The notes: generated by a model from the letters alone, not told the origin. A stretch of 64,000 nucleotides of DNA from Rhodanobacter sp. FW104-R8 (GCF_001617365.1 NZ_LVJR01000021.1:1-64000); one strand, 5' to 3'; positions 8,922 through 16,963 are shown, counted from the stretch's first letter. Program-made: numbers and translations.

Positions 8922-9000
8922 GTAGGGCGGGCACTGCCCGCCGCTCTTGGCCGTGCGCGTTGTCGAAAAGCATGGCGGGCGCTGCCCGCCCTACGAAGCT
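8916..9000. repeat. Large inverted repeat (REPIN-like, GTAGGGCGGGC type)
   Basis: 27-base arms at 8916-8942 and 8974-9000 are inverted copies with two mismatches. Each arm contains its own GGCGGGC...GCCCGCC palindrome. They flank a 31-base spacer. The element lies between the MTI phosphorylase start and the hpt stop, so it would be in the hpt 3' region of any shared transcript. Confidence 0.8.
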
Positions 9001-9056
9001 GTGATCCATGGAGATATTACGGACGCCGACTGATGCAGAGCGCGGGACCGGCTGGA

Positions 9057-9070
9057 CGAATCCCGAATCC
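9057..9070 (-). repeat. GAATCCC tandem repeat abutting the hpt stop codon
   Basis: Two tandem GAATCCC units directly abut the hpt stop codon (9071-9073). The same heptamer forms a four-unit array directly abutting the lepA stop codon at 20290. Confidence 0.6.
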
Positions 9071-9634
9071 CTATTCCCCGCCCCCGGCTTTCAAAGCATA
9101 GATCGCCGGCAGGTTGCGGCCCTGTTCGTAATAATCCATGCCATAGCCGAACACGTAGCGGTCCGGCAGCTCGACGCCGTTGAAGTCGGAGGCGATGCCC
9201 TCGACCAGGCGGTCGTGCCGCTTGGTGCACAGGCTGGCGATCAGCACGCGCTTCGCACCGCGCCGGTAGCAGTCGTCGCGGACCGCCTTCAGCGTGTGGC
9301 CTTCGTCGAGGATGTCGTCGACCAGCAGCACCGTGCGGCCGGCCAGCGGCACCGCCGGCTCGCGCAGCCAGTGCAGCTCGCTGCCGCTGGTGACGCCGCG
9401 GTAGCGGGTGGCGTGCACGTAGTCGAACTCCAGGTCGGTGCGGATCGCCAGCGCGAGCTGGCCGGCGAAGATCAGCGCGCCGTTCATCACGGTGAGGAAC
9501 ACCGCGCGCTCACCGTCCAGCGTGGCGTCGATGCGCCGGCCGATGTCGGCGATCGCGCTTTCCAGGGTACCGCGCTCGTACAGCAGTTCGGCCTGCGCCA
9601 GCGCGTCGGCCAGCAATGGAGTGGGAGTGGTCAT
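9071..9634 (-). CDS. hpt: Hypoxanthine-guanine phosphoribosyltransferase
   Basis: 187 residues. The PRPP-binding motif VLLVDDILDEGHTL is intact, and the type I phosphoribosyltransferase fold is clear, including the flexible loop region after YRGVTSGSELHW. It converts hypoxanthine (and guanine) plus PRPP to IMP (GMP) in purine salvage. The ATG overlaps the nagZ stop in an ATGA, so it is translationally coupled to nagZ. The downstream MTI phosphorylase releases hypoxanthine, the substrate of this enzyme, which explains the clustering. Confidence 0.93.
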   Translation of the reverse strand: MTTPTPLLADALAQAELLYERGTLESAIADIGRRIDATLDGERAVFLTVMNGALIFAGQLALAIRTDLEFDYVHATRYRGVTSGSELHWLREPAVPLAGRTVLLVDDILDEGHTLKAVRDDCYRRGAKRVLIASLCTKRHDRLVEGIASDFNGVELPDRYVFGYGMDYYEQGRNLPAIYALKAGGGE

Positions 9635-10647
9635 GCGGTTCCTCGGTCGGCGTGCAGGGCCGTGATGCGCGCGACGAAGCGGTCGCGCTGGGGGTTGTCG
9701 GTGAGGCTGTCCCAGCTGGCGCCGATGGCGCCGCGCAGGGCGGCCAGTCGCGGCGGCACCGGTGCGGCGGCAGCAGGCAGTGCGGCGATCGCCTCGTCCA
9801 CCACCTCGGGGAAGCAGGCCAGCACCAGGTCGCAGCCGGCGTCCAGGTGCGCGCGCACCCGTTCGCCCACGCCGCCGGCGGCGCCGGCGGCGGCCATGCT
9901 GATGTCGTCGCTGACCACGGCGCCGGCGAAACCCAGCTCGCCGCGCAGCACCTGCCCGATCCACACCTTGGAGTAGCCGGCCGGCCGGCTGTCCACCGCC
10001 GGATAGGTGACGTGCGCCATCATCACCGCCTCCACCCGCGCCTCGATGCATTCGGCAAACGGCAGCAGGTCGTCGCGGCGGATCGCGTCCAGGCCGCGCG
10101 GGTCGATCGCCGCCGCCTTGTGCGTGTCGACGGCCACCGAGCCGTGCCCCGGGAAATGCTTGAGCACCGCCGCCATGCCGGCCAGGTGCATGCCGCGCAC
10201 GTAGGCCTGGGCCAGCTCGGCGGTCACCGCCGGATCGGGGTGGAACGCGCGCAGGCCGATCGCCGCGTTGCCGCGGGCCAGGTCCACCACCGGCGCGAAG
10301 CTGAAATCGACGCCGCTGGCGCGCAGCTCGCTGGCCATCACCCAGGCGTGCTCCTCGGCCAGGCGCACCGCTTCGCCGGGGTCGCGGTCATGCACCGCGC
10401 CGATCGCCGCCAAGGGCGGCAACCGGGTGAAGCCGTCGCGGAAGCGCTGCACCGGGCCGCCTTCCTGGTCCACCGCGATCAGCAGCTCCTCGCCGCCGGC
10501 CTCGCGGATCGCCTCGCATAGCGCGATCAGCTGTTCGCGCGAGGCGTAGTTGCGCGCGAACAACAGCACGCCGGCCACGCCGGGCGCGGCGAGCCAGCGC
10601 TTCTCGCGTTCGGCCAGTTCCAGCGCGGCCACGCCGATCATCAGCAT
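9631..10647 (-). CDS. nagZ: Beta-N-acetylhexosaminidase NagZ
   Basis: 338 residues, glycoside hydrolase family 3, cytoplasmic (no signal). It removes GlcNAc from GlcNAc-anhydroMurNAc-peptides during peptidoglycan recycling. Characteristic segments are AVDQEGGPVQRF, the KHFPGHGSVAVDTHK loop carrying the catalytic Asp/His dyad, and SDDISM containing the nucleophile aspartate. Start choice is between ATG codons at 10647 and 10641; both overlap the end of the CYTH gene. The stop overlaps the hpt start (ATGA). Confidence 0.95.
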   Translation of the reverse strand: MLMIGVAALELAEREKRWLAAPGVAGVLLFARNYASREQLIALCEAIREAGGEELLIAVDQEGGPVQRFRDGFTRLPPLAAIGAVHDRDPGEAVRLAEEHAWVMASELRASGVDFSFAPVVDLARGNAAIGLRAFHPDPAVTAELAQAYVRGMHLAGMAAVLKHFPGHGSVAVDTHKAAAIDPRGLDAIRRDDLLPFAECIEARVEAVMMAHVTYPAVDSRPAGYSKVWIGQVLRGELGFAGAVVSDDISMAAAGAAGGVGERVRAHLDAGCDLVLACFPEVVDEAIAALPAAAAPVPPRLAALRGAIGASWDSLTDNPQRDRFVARITALHADRGTA

Positions 10648-11162
10648 GCGGCATCCCCGGCGGTGTGTTCCGCCGGCGACCATTGCCGGTACGGGTGCGC
10701 GATCAGGTTGACGTTGTAGTAGTGCGCCAGCGTGCTCACCTCGCGGCCCAGCCACGGCGGCCGCGGGAACGGCGCGTCGACGGCCGGCAGCTCGACCTCG
10801 GCGACGACCAGCCCGCGGTTGTCGCCGGCGAATTCGTCGATCTCGAACAGCGTGCTGTCGACCCGCACGTAATGGCGCGTCTTCTCCAGCACGCCGTCGC
10901 ACAGCGTGGCCAGCAGGATCCTGGCGTCGTCGAGCAGGATCGGGTACTCGAACTCGGCCCGCTCGATACCGAGCCTCGCGGCCTTGATGTTGAGCCACCC
11001 GCGCTCGCCGGCGAGGCGCACGCGCACCGAGGCGTGTGCGTGTCCCTCGCGCAATGCCCGCGCACCCACCAGATAGCCCTGCGCGATCGGCTCGCTGCGT
11101 TCGACGGCGGCGCGCCAGCCATCGTTGGCCAACAGGAATTTGCGTTCGATTTCGATGGCCAT
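10641..11162 (-). CDS. CYTH-domain protein (triphosphatase-like)
   Basis: 173 residues comprising one CYTH domain. It opens with the signature EIERKFL and has the alternating charged strands of the triphosphate tunnel (RVRLAG, LNIKAAR, EFEYPI, EIDEFAGDNRGLVVAEVEL). Family members hydrolyse inorganic triphosphate or related organic triphosphates; adenylate cyclase activity occurs in some. The last codons overlap nagZ, so this is the first gene of the CYTH-nagZ-hpt cluster. No strong ribosome site precedes the ATG. Confidence 0.85.
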   Translation of the reverse strand: MAIEIERKFLLANDGWRAAVERSEPIAQGYLVGARALREGHAHASVRVRLAGERGWLNIKAARLGIERAEFEYPILLDDARILLATLCDGVLEKTRHYVRVDSTLFEIDEFAGDNRGLVVAEVELPAVDAPFPRPPWLGREVSTLAHYYNVNLIAHPYRQWSPAEHTAGDAAC

Positions 11163-11167
11163 AAAAG

Positions 11168-11321
11168 TCAGGAGCGGGCGGAGAGGAGTGAGCAGTGAGA
11201 GAGAGCAAAAACAAGAGCGTCAGGCATGCACTGCCTCGCCCGAATCGACACGGCAACGGCGTGAAGGATCATGCACTGACTTTCTCTCACTTCTCACTCC
11301 TCTTCACTCTCTCCTCGCTCC
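11168..11321. repeat. GAGTG-rich inverted element, copy 1
   Basis: A purine-rich left arm (about 11172-11207, units of GGAGTGAG and AGTGAGAG) and a complementary pyrimidine-rich right arm (about 11281-11321, CTCACTCCTCTTCACTC units) can form a long imperfect stem around a roughly 70-base centre. The right arm runs directly into the rlmD stop codon (11322-11324). Related copies lie at 16964 and 30866. Confidence 0.7.
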
Positions 11322-12659
11322 TCAGCGCTCGAACAACGCGATCGATTCGACATGCGAAGTGTGCGGGAACATGTCCATCACCCCGGCCGAGGCCAGCGTG
11401 AAGCCATGCCGGTCGACCAGGATGCCGGCGTCGCGCGCCAGCGAGGCGGGGTGGCACGAAACGTAGACAATGCGACGGGTCTGCTTGTGCGGCAGGTATT
11501 CCAGCAGCTTGTCCGCGCCGGCGCGCGGCGGGTCGAGCAGCAGCTTGTCCCACGGCACTCGCGCCCAGTCGGCGGCACGCTGGTCCTCGAACAGGTTCGC
11601 CACGTGGAAGCGTGCGTTGGCGATGCCGTTGCGCGCGGCGTTCTGCGCCGCCCGTTCGACCAGGCCATGCTCGCCTTCCACACCGACCACCTCGGCCACG
11701 CGGCGGGCGATCGGCAGGGTGAAGTTGCCGAGACCGCAGAACAGATCCAGCACGCGGTCGGCCGGTTGCGGGTCGAGCAGTTCCAGCGCACGCGCCATCA
11801 TCCGCTGGTTCATGCCGGCGTTGACCTGCACGAAGTCCAGCGGCTGGAACTCCAGCTCGACGTCGGCGAAGCGCGCGTCGCCGCTGGCGATGCGGAAGGC
11901 CAGCCGCGGATTTTCTGGCCACAGCGGATGCACGCTGCTGGTGCCGCCCGGCTGCAGGAAGATCGCGAAACCGTGCTGCCGGCCGAACGCGGTCAGCGCG
12001 GCCAGGTCGCGTTCGCCCAGCGGCTGCATGTGGCGGAACACCAGCGCCATGGTGTCGTCGCCGGCGGCGAACTCGATCTGCGGGATGTCGTTGACCGCCT
12101 CCATCCCGCCGAGCAGGTCGGCAAGCAGGCCGACCTTGGGGCCCAGCGCCGGGTGCATCACCTCGCACTGCTGGATCTCGGTGACGAAGCGCGGGTTCTG
12201 TTCCTCGCGGAAGCCCACCAGCACGCGGCCCTTCTTCGCCACGTTGCGCACCGATAGCCGACCCTTGCGCCGGTAGCCCCACGGCTCGGCGGTGAGCGGC
12301 GGCAGCCATGCCTGCGGCGTGACCTTGCCGATGCGCTCGAAATTTTCCGCCAGCACGCGCTGCTTGGCCTCGATCTGCGCGGCGGCATCCAGGTGCTGCA
12401 GCGAGCAGCCGCTGCATTGCGCGAAATGCCGGCAGCGCGGCTCTACCCGGTGCGGCGAGGGAGTGATGACTTCGGTGACGTCGGCCTCGTCGAAATGGCG
12501 ATGGCGCTTGCGCAGGCGGGCCAGCACGTGCTCGCCCAGCAAGGCGCCGCTGACGAACACCGCCTTGCCGTCGACCCGGGCCACGCCTCGGCCATCATGG
12601 CCGAGGTCGGTGATGTGGGCTTCGAAAGGTGTTTGGGAAACTGAGTTGGATCGGGACAT
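11322..12659 (-). CDS. rlmD: 23S rRNA (uracil-1939-C5)-methyltransferase RlmD
   Basis: 445 residues. An N-terminal TRAM domain (about 10-70) precedes the iron-sulfur cysteines CRHFAQCSGCSLQ plus a later QQCEV cysteine. The Rossmann methyltransferase domain shows VLDLFCGLGNFTLPIA for SAM binding, DPPRAGA, and the catalytic cysteine in YVSCHP. It methylates U1939 of 23S rRNA using SAM. The length matches RlmD/RumA. It is followed by the GAGTG repeat element, then the CYTH-nagZ-hpt cluster on the same strand. Confidence 0.96.
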   Translation of the reverse strand: MSRSNSVSQTPFEAHITDLGHDGRGVARVDGKAVFVSGALLGEHVLARLRKRHRHFDEADVTEVITPSPHRVEPRCRHFAQCSGCSLQHLDAAAQIEAKQRVLAENFERIGKVTPQAWLPPLTAEPWGYRRKGRLSVRNVAKKGRVLVGFREEQNPRFVTEIQQCEVMHPALGPKVGLLADLLGGMEAVNDIPQIEFAAGDDTMALVFRHMQPLGERDLAALTAFGRQHGFAIFLQPGGTSSVHPLWPENPRLAFRIASGDARFADVELEFQPLDFVQVNAGMNQRMMARALELLDPQPADRVLDLFCGLGNFTLPIARRVAEVVGVEGEHGLVERAAQNAARNGIANARFHVANLFEDQRAADWARVPWDKLLLDPPRAGADKLLEYLPHKQTRRIVYVSCHPASLARDAGILVDRHGFTLASAGVMDMFPHTSHVESIALFER

Positions 12660-12726
12660 GAGGCGTAAACAAATGGGGCCGCACCGGCCGACTTTCGATT
12701 ATCACAGATCGGCCCGGACGACGCCC

Positions 12727-12800
12727 GTAGGAGCGCACCCTGCGCGCGATGGCTCTTCGTGACGTGACGAAAAGCCAGCGCGCACAGGGTGCGCTCCTGC
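12727..12800. repeat. REPIN-like inverted repeat (GTAGGAGCGCACCCTG type)
   Basis: Left arm 12727-12745 begins GTAGGAGCGCACCCTGCGCG and the right arm ending at 12800 is its inverted copy. The spacer contains a second inverted pair (GGCTCTTCGT and a TTTTCGTCAC-type segment). It ends two bases before the stop codon of the DUF1318 gene, so it forms that gene's 3' end. Confidence 0.8.
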
Positions 12801-12802
12801 AT

Positions 12803-13405
12803 TTATTTCTTCTGCCAGGCGCCGGAGGCATCCTGGTAGTACCAGCCCGCGTGCGCCTTCTCGATCCAGCTCTTGGCGAACGTGGCGCGGATCTGCGCCT
12901 CCCATTCCGGATGGTTGTTGGCATTGGCGACCTCGCGATACAGCGCGGCGCGGTCGCGGTTCTCGTCGGCCACCGTGGTATTGGCCTGCGCGCGCTGGCT
13001 CAGCGGCACCTTGGCGGCATCGCGCATCGCCACCATGCCGTCGCGGGTGAAGCCCACCGCGCCGCTGTCCAGCAGCTCGCCCAGCGCGCCCTGGAAACGG
13101 CCCTGCATGCGCTGGCTGATCGCCTCGGTGGCGCTGGTCTGGATGCGGATGTCCGGCGTGTCGGCGGCGTGCGCGGCCGGCACCAGCAGATCGAGCAGCA
13201 TCGCCGAGGGCTGGCCGCCCGGCGCGGCCGGCTTGGACTGCTTCGGCGCCGGCGCGGGATGGGACCCCGCATTGTCCAGCACCTTGCCGATGAACTGGTC
13301 GGCGGCCTTCTGTGCCGCCGCCTCGGGGAAGTACACGTTGATGGTGACGCAGCCGACCAGCGCCACGGCCAGTGCGGTCAGGACGACGTAGACGAGCTTG
13401 CGCAT
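12803..13405 (-). CDS. YdbL-like DUF1318 lipoprotein, possible YnbE-YdbL fusion
   Basis: 200 residues. A lipoprotein signal ends at LVGC with Cys19 as the lipidation site. The segment after it (VTINVYFPEA) resembles the core of the small lipoprotein YnbE. A proline/alanine-rich linker follows (about 48-75). The C-terminal half (about 95-200: EAISQRMQGRF, GELLDSGAVGF, ending in WYYQDASGAWQKK) resembles E. coli YdbL. YdbL and YnbE work with YdbH, an AsmA-like bridge for intermembrane phospholipid transport, and the YdbH-like gene lies 41 bp upstream. No separate ynbE is present. The fusion is an inference. Confidence 0.8.
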   Translation of the reverse strand: MRKLVYVVLTALAVALVGCVTINVYFPEAAAQKAADQFIGKVLDNAGSHPAPAPKQSKPAAPGGQPSAMLLDLLVPAAHAADTPDIRIQTSATEAISQRMQGRFQGALGELLDSGAVGFTRDGMVAMRDAAKVPLSQRAQANTTVADENRDRAALYREVANANNHPEWEAQIRATFAKSWIEKAHAGWYYQDASGAWQKK

Positions 13406-13446
13406 GACGTTACTCCCGGTTTGACGACGAGGATCAAGGGCGGCGC

Positions 13447-15468
13447 TCAGCGAACTTCCGGGGCCGCCCCGTGCACGGCTTCCTGCAGGCGCCGCACCAG
13501 GGTCGGCCAGTCGACCCTGGTCTGGTGACCGATCACCTGCAGCCGCGGCAAGCCGCTGCCTTCGACCATAGTGTAACCGTCATCGGTGGTGTCCAGCCCG
13601 CCCATCTGGCATACCGCGCCCTGCAACGTGCAATCGAGGCCGATGCGCTTGTAGCCGAAGGTCTTGAACAGTTTCAGCATGGCGCCCTGCAGGCCCGCGG
13701 CGATGCCGCCGCCGCCGACCGCGGTGAGGTTGTTCACGGCGCGCTGGCTGATCCGTCCGCCCTGGCCGGCGCGCAGGCTGGCCTCGAACGCGACCGGGCT
13801 CCAGTTGACCAGCCGCAGGTTCCGGATCGAACCGTCCAGCGGCCCGGTGATGCTGCCGAAATCAAACACGCTGGTGATCGCCGCCAGATCCATCTGCTGC
13901 ATCACGATGTCGCCGGTCAGCACCGGATTCGCCCCAAACGGATGCTGCAGCGAGAGCCGGGTGATGTCGACGAAGCCGCCGAACAGGTTGGCCGACAGCC
14001 CGCCCTGCAGCTCGAAGCCGTCGTCGATCCAGCGTAGCGACGGCACTGCGCCGCCGAGCGTGCCGGGGAACGCCGGCCAGCCCATCGCCTGGCTGAAGGC
14101 GCCCATGTCCACCCCGGTCAGCGCCAGCGACGCCGCGAGCCGCTGGCCTTTCGCCGCGGCCGGGCGCCAGTCCAGCTCGCCGATCCGCAACTGGCCCTGC
14201 AGCACCGGCATCTGCAGCGGCTGCAGCAGGCCGAGCGTGCCGTTGCGGCTGCGCCATTGCGCCTGCGCGGCACCGAAGGGAACGCGGTAGAACTGCAGGC
14301 GGCGCCAGCCGAGCGTGCTGGCCGGGCGCTCGCCGTCGGCCACCCAGTCCAGCCCGCCCTGCAGGCCGTCGATCGCCAGATGGCCGTCCGCATCGGCCAG
14401 GTCCAGGCCATCGGTATTGAACGCAAAGCTGTGCGGACCATCCGGGCGCAGGTCCAGGCTGCCGTTCAACTGGCCGCGGATGCGCATGTTGCGCAGGCCC
14501 AGCGTGCCGAGCCAGGCCTCGCCGTAGCGCTGGTAGGCGGCGGGAAAACTGGCGTGCAGGCGTTCCAGCCGCAGCGTCCTCAAGCCACCCTTGGCGTCGA
14601 AGGCCAGCGCGCCGTCGAGCTGCAGTGCGTCGGCGTCGTTCAGCCGCAGCCGGCTCAGTTCGATCGCCCCGTTCTGCGCGCTGGCGTGCAGGGCGAGTTG
14701 CACCGGATGATCCGGCAGCTTCGCGTAGAGCGGCCCGAGCAGCAGCTCGCCGCCGTGCAGGCTGGCGTCCAGTTCGACCCGGGCGGGGCCGCCGGTGGTA
14801 TCGAGGCTGTAGCGCCCGGTGCCGCCCAGTCCCTGCCCGGCCATGGTGCCGCTCGGCGTGTCGAAACCAACGCCGCGCAGGGTGAACTGGCCGGACGATT
14901 GCAGGCCGGGATTGCGCAGGTCCAGCGCCAGCTCGGCATCCAGCCGTCCGCCGGTGGGGCGGCCCGACCACACCGTGCCGAGCAGGCCCTGCAGCCATCC
15001 GGCGGGAAGGTTGTAGAGGTTGATCTGCGCGTGGGTCGGCTGGTCCAGCGGCAGCGCGCTGCGGACATGCGTCTTGCCCTGCCGGATGTCGACCTGCAGC
15101 GTGTTGGCCGCTTCGCTGAGCAGCACGTTCACGTGGGCGTCGGCGAGCGCGCCGCCGGGGGCCCCGGCCAGGCGCACGTTGCCGTCCATGATCCAGCGCA
15201 GCCGGGCATCCCGCTGCAGGTTGCCATCGAGGTTCAGGGCAAGCCGCCGCCAGCCCATCGCCGGCACGTCCGCCTGCTCCGCGCTCAACTGCAGGCGCAG
15301 GCCGCCGGCCGCATCCTCGCCAAGCCGGACGCTCACCCCCTGCAGGCGCAGGCCGGGTACGCTGACCGACTTCGCGGTCAGCACCACGTCCGCCCGCGCA
15401 GGCAGCGCCCAGCCGAGGCCCAGCAGCAGGCAGCAAAGCAGCAACAGGTGGCTTGAGTTTGGGCGCAT
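13447..15468 (-). CDS. ydbH: YdbH-like AsmA-family envelope protein
   Basis: 673 residues. An N-terminal signal/anchor (SHLLLLCCLLLGLGWALPARA) is followed by a long beta-rich body of repeated LxLDG, LAFDAKGGL and LDGxLA patterns typical of AsmA-like bridge proteins. The C-terminal RISQRAVNNLTAVGGGGIAA and later CTLQGAVCQMGG segments match the YdbH family (annotated dicarboxylate transport in databases). In E. coli, YdbH together with TamB and YhdP moves phospholipids across the envelope. The start is the ATG before RPNSSHLL; the apparent frame continuing to 17031 is a shadow. It is paired with the YdbL-like gene downstream. Confidence 0.85.
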   Translation of the reverse strand: MRPNSSHLLLLCCLLLGLGWALPARADVVLTAKSVSVPGLRLQGVSVRLGEDAAGGLRLQLSAEQADVPAMGWRRLALNLDGNLQRDARLRWIMDGNVRLAGAPGGALADAHVNVLLSEAANTLQVDIRQGKTHVRSALPLDQPTHAQINLYNLPAGWLQGLLGTVWSGRPTGGRLDAELALDLRNPGLQSSGQFTLRGVGFDTPSGTMAGQGLGGTGRYSLDTTGGPARVELDASLHGGELLLGPLYAKLPDHPVQLALHASAQNGAIELSRLRLNDADALQLDGALAFDAKGGLRTLRLERLHASFPAAYQRYGEAWLGTLGLRNMRIRGQLNGSLDLRPDGPHSFAFNTDGLDLADADGHLAIDGLQGGLDWVADGERPASTLGWRRLQFYRVPFGAAQAQWRSRNGTLGLLQPLQMPVLQGQLRIGELDWRPAAAKGQRLAASLALTGVDMGAFSQAMGWPAFPGTLGGAVPSLRWIDDGFELQGGLSANLFGGFVDITRLSLQHPFGANPVLTGDIVMQQMDLAAITSVFDFGSITGPLDGSIRNLRLVNWSPVAFEASLRAGQGGRISQRAVNNLTAVGGGGIAAGLQGAMLKLFKTFGYKRIGLDCTLQGAVCQMGGLDTTDDGYTMVEGSGLPRLQVIGHQTRVDWPTLVRRLQEAVHGAAPEVR

Positions 15469-15513
15469 GTAGCGCCATTCTGCCAAATCAAGCTGAACGA
15501 CACGGATTTCGTC

Positions 15514-16251
15514 ATGACCAGCCACCTTGCCGGCCCCGATCCGGACCCGATCGACCTCGCCCGTCCACGCGTGCTGGTGGCCGACGACGACCCCGGCAGC
15601 TGCCGTTTCCTGTGCGACGGGCTGGACTCGTTGGGTGCCCGCGCGCAGGCCTGCATGAACGGCCTGGTGGCCCTGCAGCTCGCCCGTACGGAGGCCTTCG
15701 ACCTGCTGCTGCTCGACTGCCGCATGCCGGGCGCCGGTGCGCGGCAGATCCTCGCCGCGTTGCGCGAAGACCCGCAGGCGCCTTCGGCGGAAAGCCTCGC
15801 CGTCGCCACCACCGCCGAGCTGGCGCCCGAGGGCCGCCAGCCCCTGCTCGACGCCGGTTTCAGCGAGGTCCTGGTCAAGCCTTGCGGGCTGGCGGACCTG
15901 CAGCGCGTGCTGGCCCTGGTGCAGCCGGAGCGCGACGGCGCTTGCGTGCTGGACGACCGCACCGCGCTGGACACCACCGGCGATGCCACCACCATGCGCG
16001 CACTGCGCCTGCTGCTGCGCGAAGAACTGGCCCTGCTCCAGCAGGAACTGGATACGCTGAGCCGCGACCGCGACGGCTTCAGCGAGCGCCTGCATCGGCT
16101 GCGCTCGTCCTGCGGGTTCTGCGGCGCGGCCGCGTTGTCGCGGCAGACCGTGCTGCTGCAGCAGCAGGTTTCGCGACGCGGCGCCACACCGGCCGCCCTG
16201 GCCCGCTTCCGCACCGTGCTGCAGGCGACGCTGCAGGCGCTGGACGACTAG
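15514..16251 (+). CDS. Response regulator: receiver domain plus HPt-like domain
   Basis: 245 residues. The N-terminal receiver (about 18-135) has the acidic pair VLVADDDPG, the phosphoacceptor in LLLLDCRMPG, a TT pair and the conserved lysine in LVKPCG. No DNA-binding domain follows. Instead the C-terminal ~90 residues form a helical region with HRLRSSCGFCGA, which matches the HPt pattern H-x-L-(K/R)-(G/S)-S-x-G-x-x-G-A with its phosphorylatable histidine. No histidine kinase is nearby. Its stop overlaps the convergent recO stop. Confidence 0.82.
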   Translation: MTSHLAGPDPDPIDLARPRVLVADDDPGSCRFLCDGLDSLGARAQACMNGLVALQLARTEAFDLLLLDCRMPGAGARQILAALREDPQAPSAESLAVATTAELAPEGRQPLLDAGFSEVLVKPCGLADLQRVLALVQPERDGACVLDDRTALDTTGDATTMRALRLLLREELALLQQELDTLSRDRDGFSERLHRLRSSCGFCGAAALSRQTVLLQQQVSRRGATPAALARFRTVLQATLQALDD

Positions 16252-16961
16252 GGCCGCCGCGACACGGCCATCGCCAGTACCCGCCAGGCACGCAGTTCGC
16301 CGCCGCCGAGGTGGAAGCGGATGACCTCGCGCATCATGTCGCGCAGCTCCTTCAGGCCGACGCTGTCGGGCATCTCGTCCTGCTCCAGTGCCAGCAGGTC
16401 GCTGCCGCGCAATGCGCGCGGACTGCCGGCGGCACAGCGCATGGCGCCCTGCTCCGCCACATAGCGGTAGCACGCCGCCGGCTCGATCGCCTCGCCGGTG
16501 TCGGCGTCGTGCTGCAGCTGCAGGCCGTAGCCGATCGCCTCGAGCAGGTCGCGCTCGAAACGGCGCAGGCTCCACGCCAGCGATTCGCCGGCAGCCAGCC
16601 GCGCCAGCGTCCGCGCGTAGGCATCGAACAGCAGCGGGTGCGGATCCTGCCGCCCGGTCAGGCGCACCACCAATTCGTTGAGGTACAACCCGGCCAGCCC
16701 GGCGTCGCCCGACAAGCGTGCCGGCGTGTCCACCACCTCGACCGCGGTCAGCGTGGCCAGCTCGCCACGCAGCAGCAGATCCAGCACCAGCGGCTGGAAC
16801 GGCTCCAGCTGGGCCCGCCGCAGCCGCGAGCGCTCGCCGCGCACGCCGCGCGCCACCACACCCAACCGGCCATGCTCGCGGGTCAGGCATTCCAGCAGCA
16901 GCGACGTCTCGCGGTAGGCGCGTGCGTGCAGGACGTAGGCGGGTTGCTGTTCGATGCGCAT
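16248..16961 (-). CDS. recO: DNA repair protein RecO
   Basis: 237 residues. An N-terminal OB fold (about 1-80: AYVLHARAYRETSLLLECLTREHG... opening) is followed by the helical RecO domain. RecO mediates RecA loading with RecR and anneals SSB-coated DNA. The zinc-binding cysteines of some RecO proteins are absent, as in many gammaproteobacteria. It lies downstream of era on the same strand, as is common, but is separated from it here by a GAGTG-rich repeat. The last four bases overlap the stop of the convergent regulator. Confidence 0.94.
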   Translation of the reverse strand: MRIEQQPAYVLHARAYRETSLLLECLTREHGRLGVVARGVRGERSRLRRAQLEPFQPLVLDLLLRGELATLTAVEVVDTPARLSGDAGLAGLYLNELVVRLTGRQDPHPLLFDAYARTLARLAAGESLAWSLRRFERDLLEAIGYGLQLQHDADTGEAIEPAACYRYVAEQGAMRCAAGSPRALRGSDLLALEQDEMPDSVGLKELRDMMREVIRFHLGGGELRAWRVLAMAVSRRP

Positions 16962-16963
16962 GA

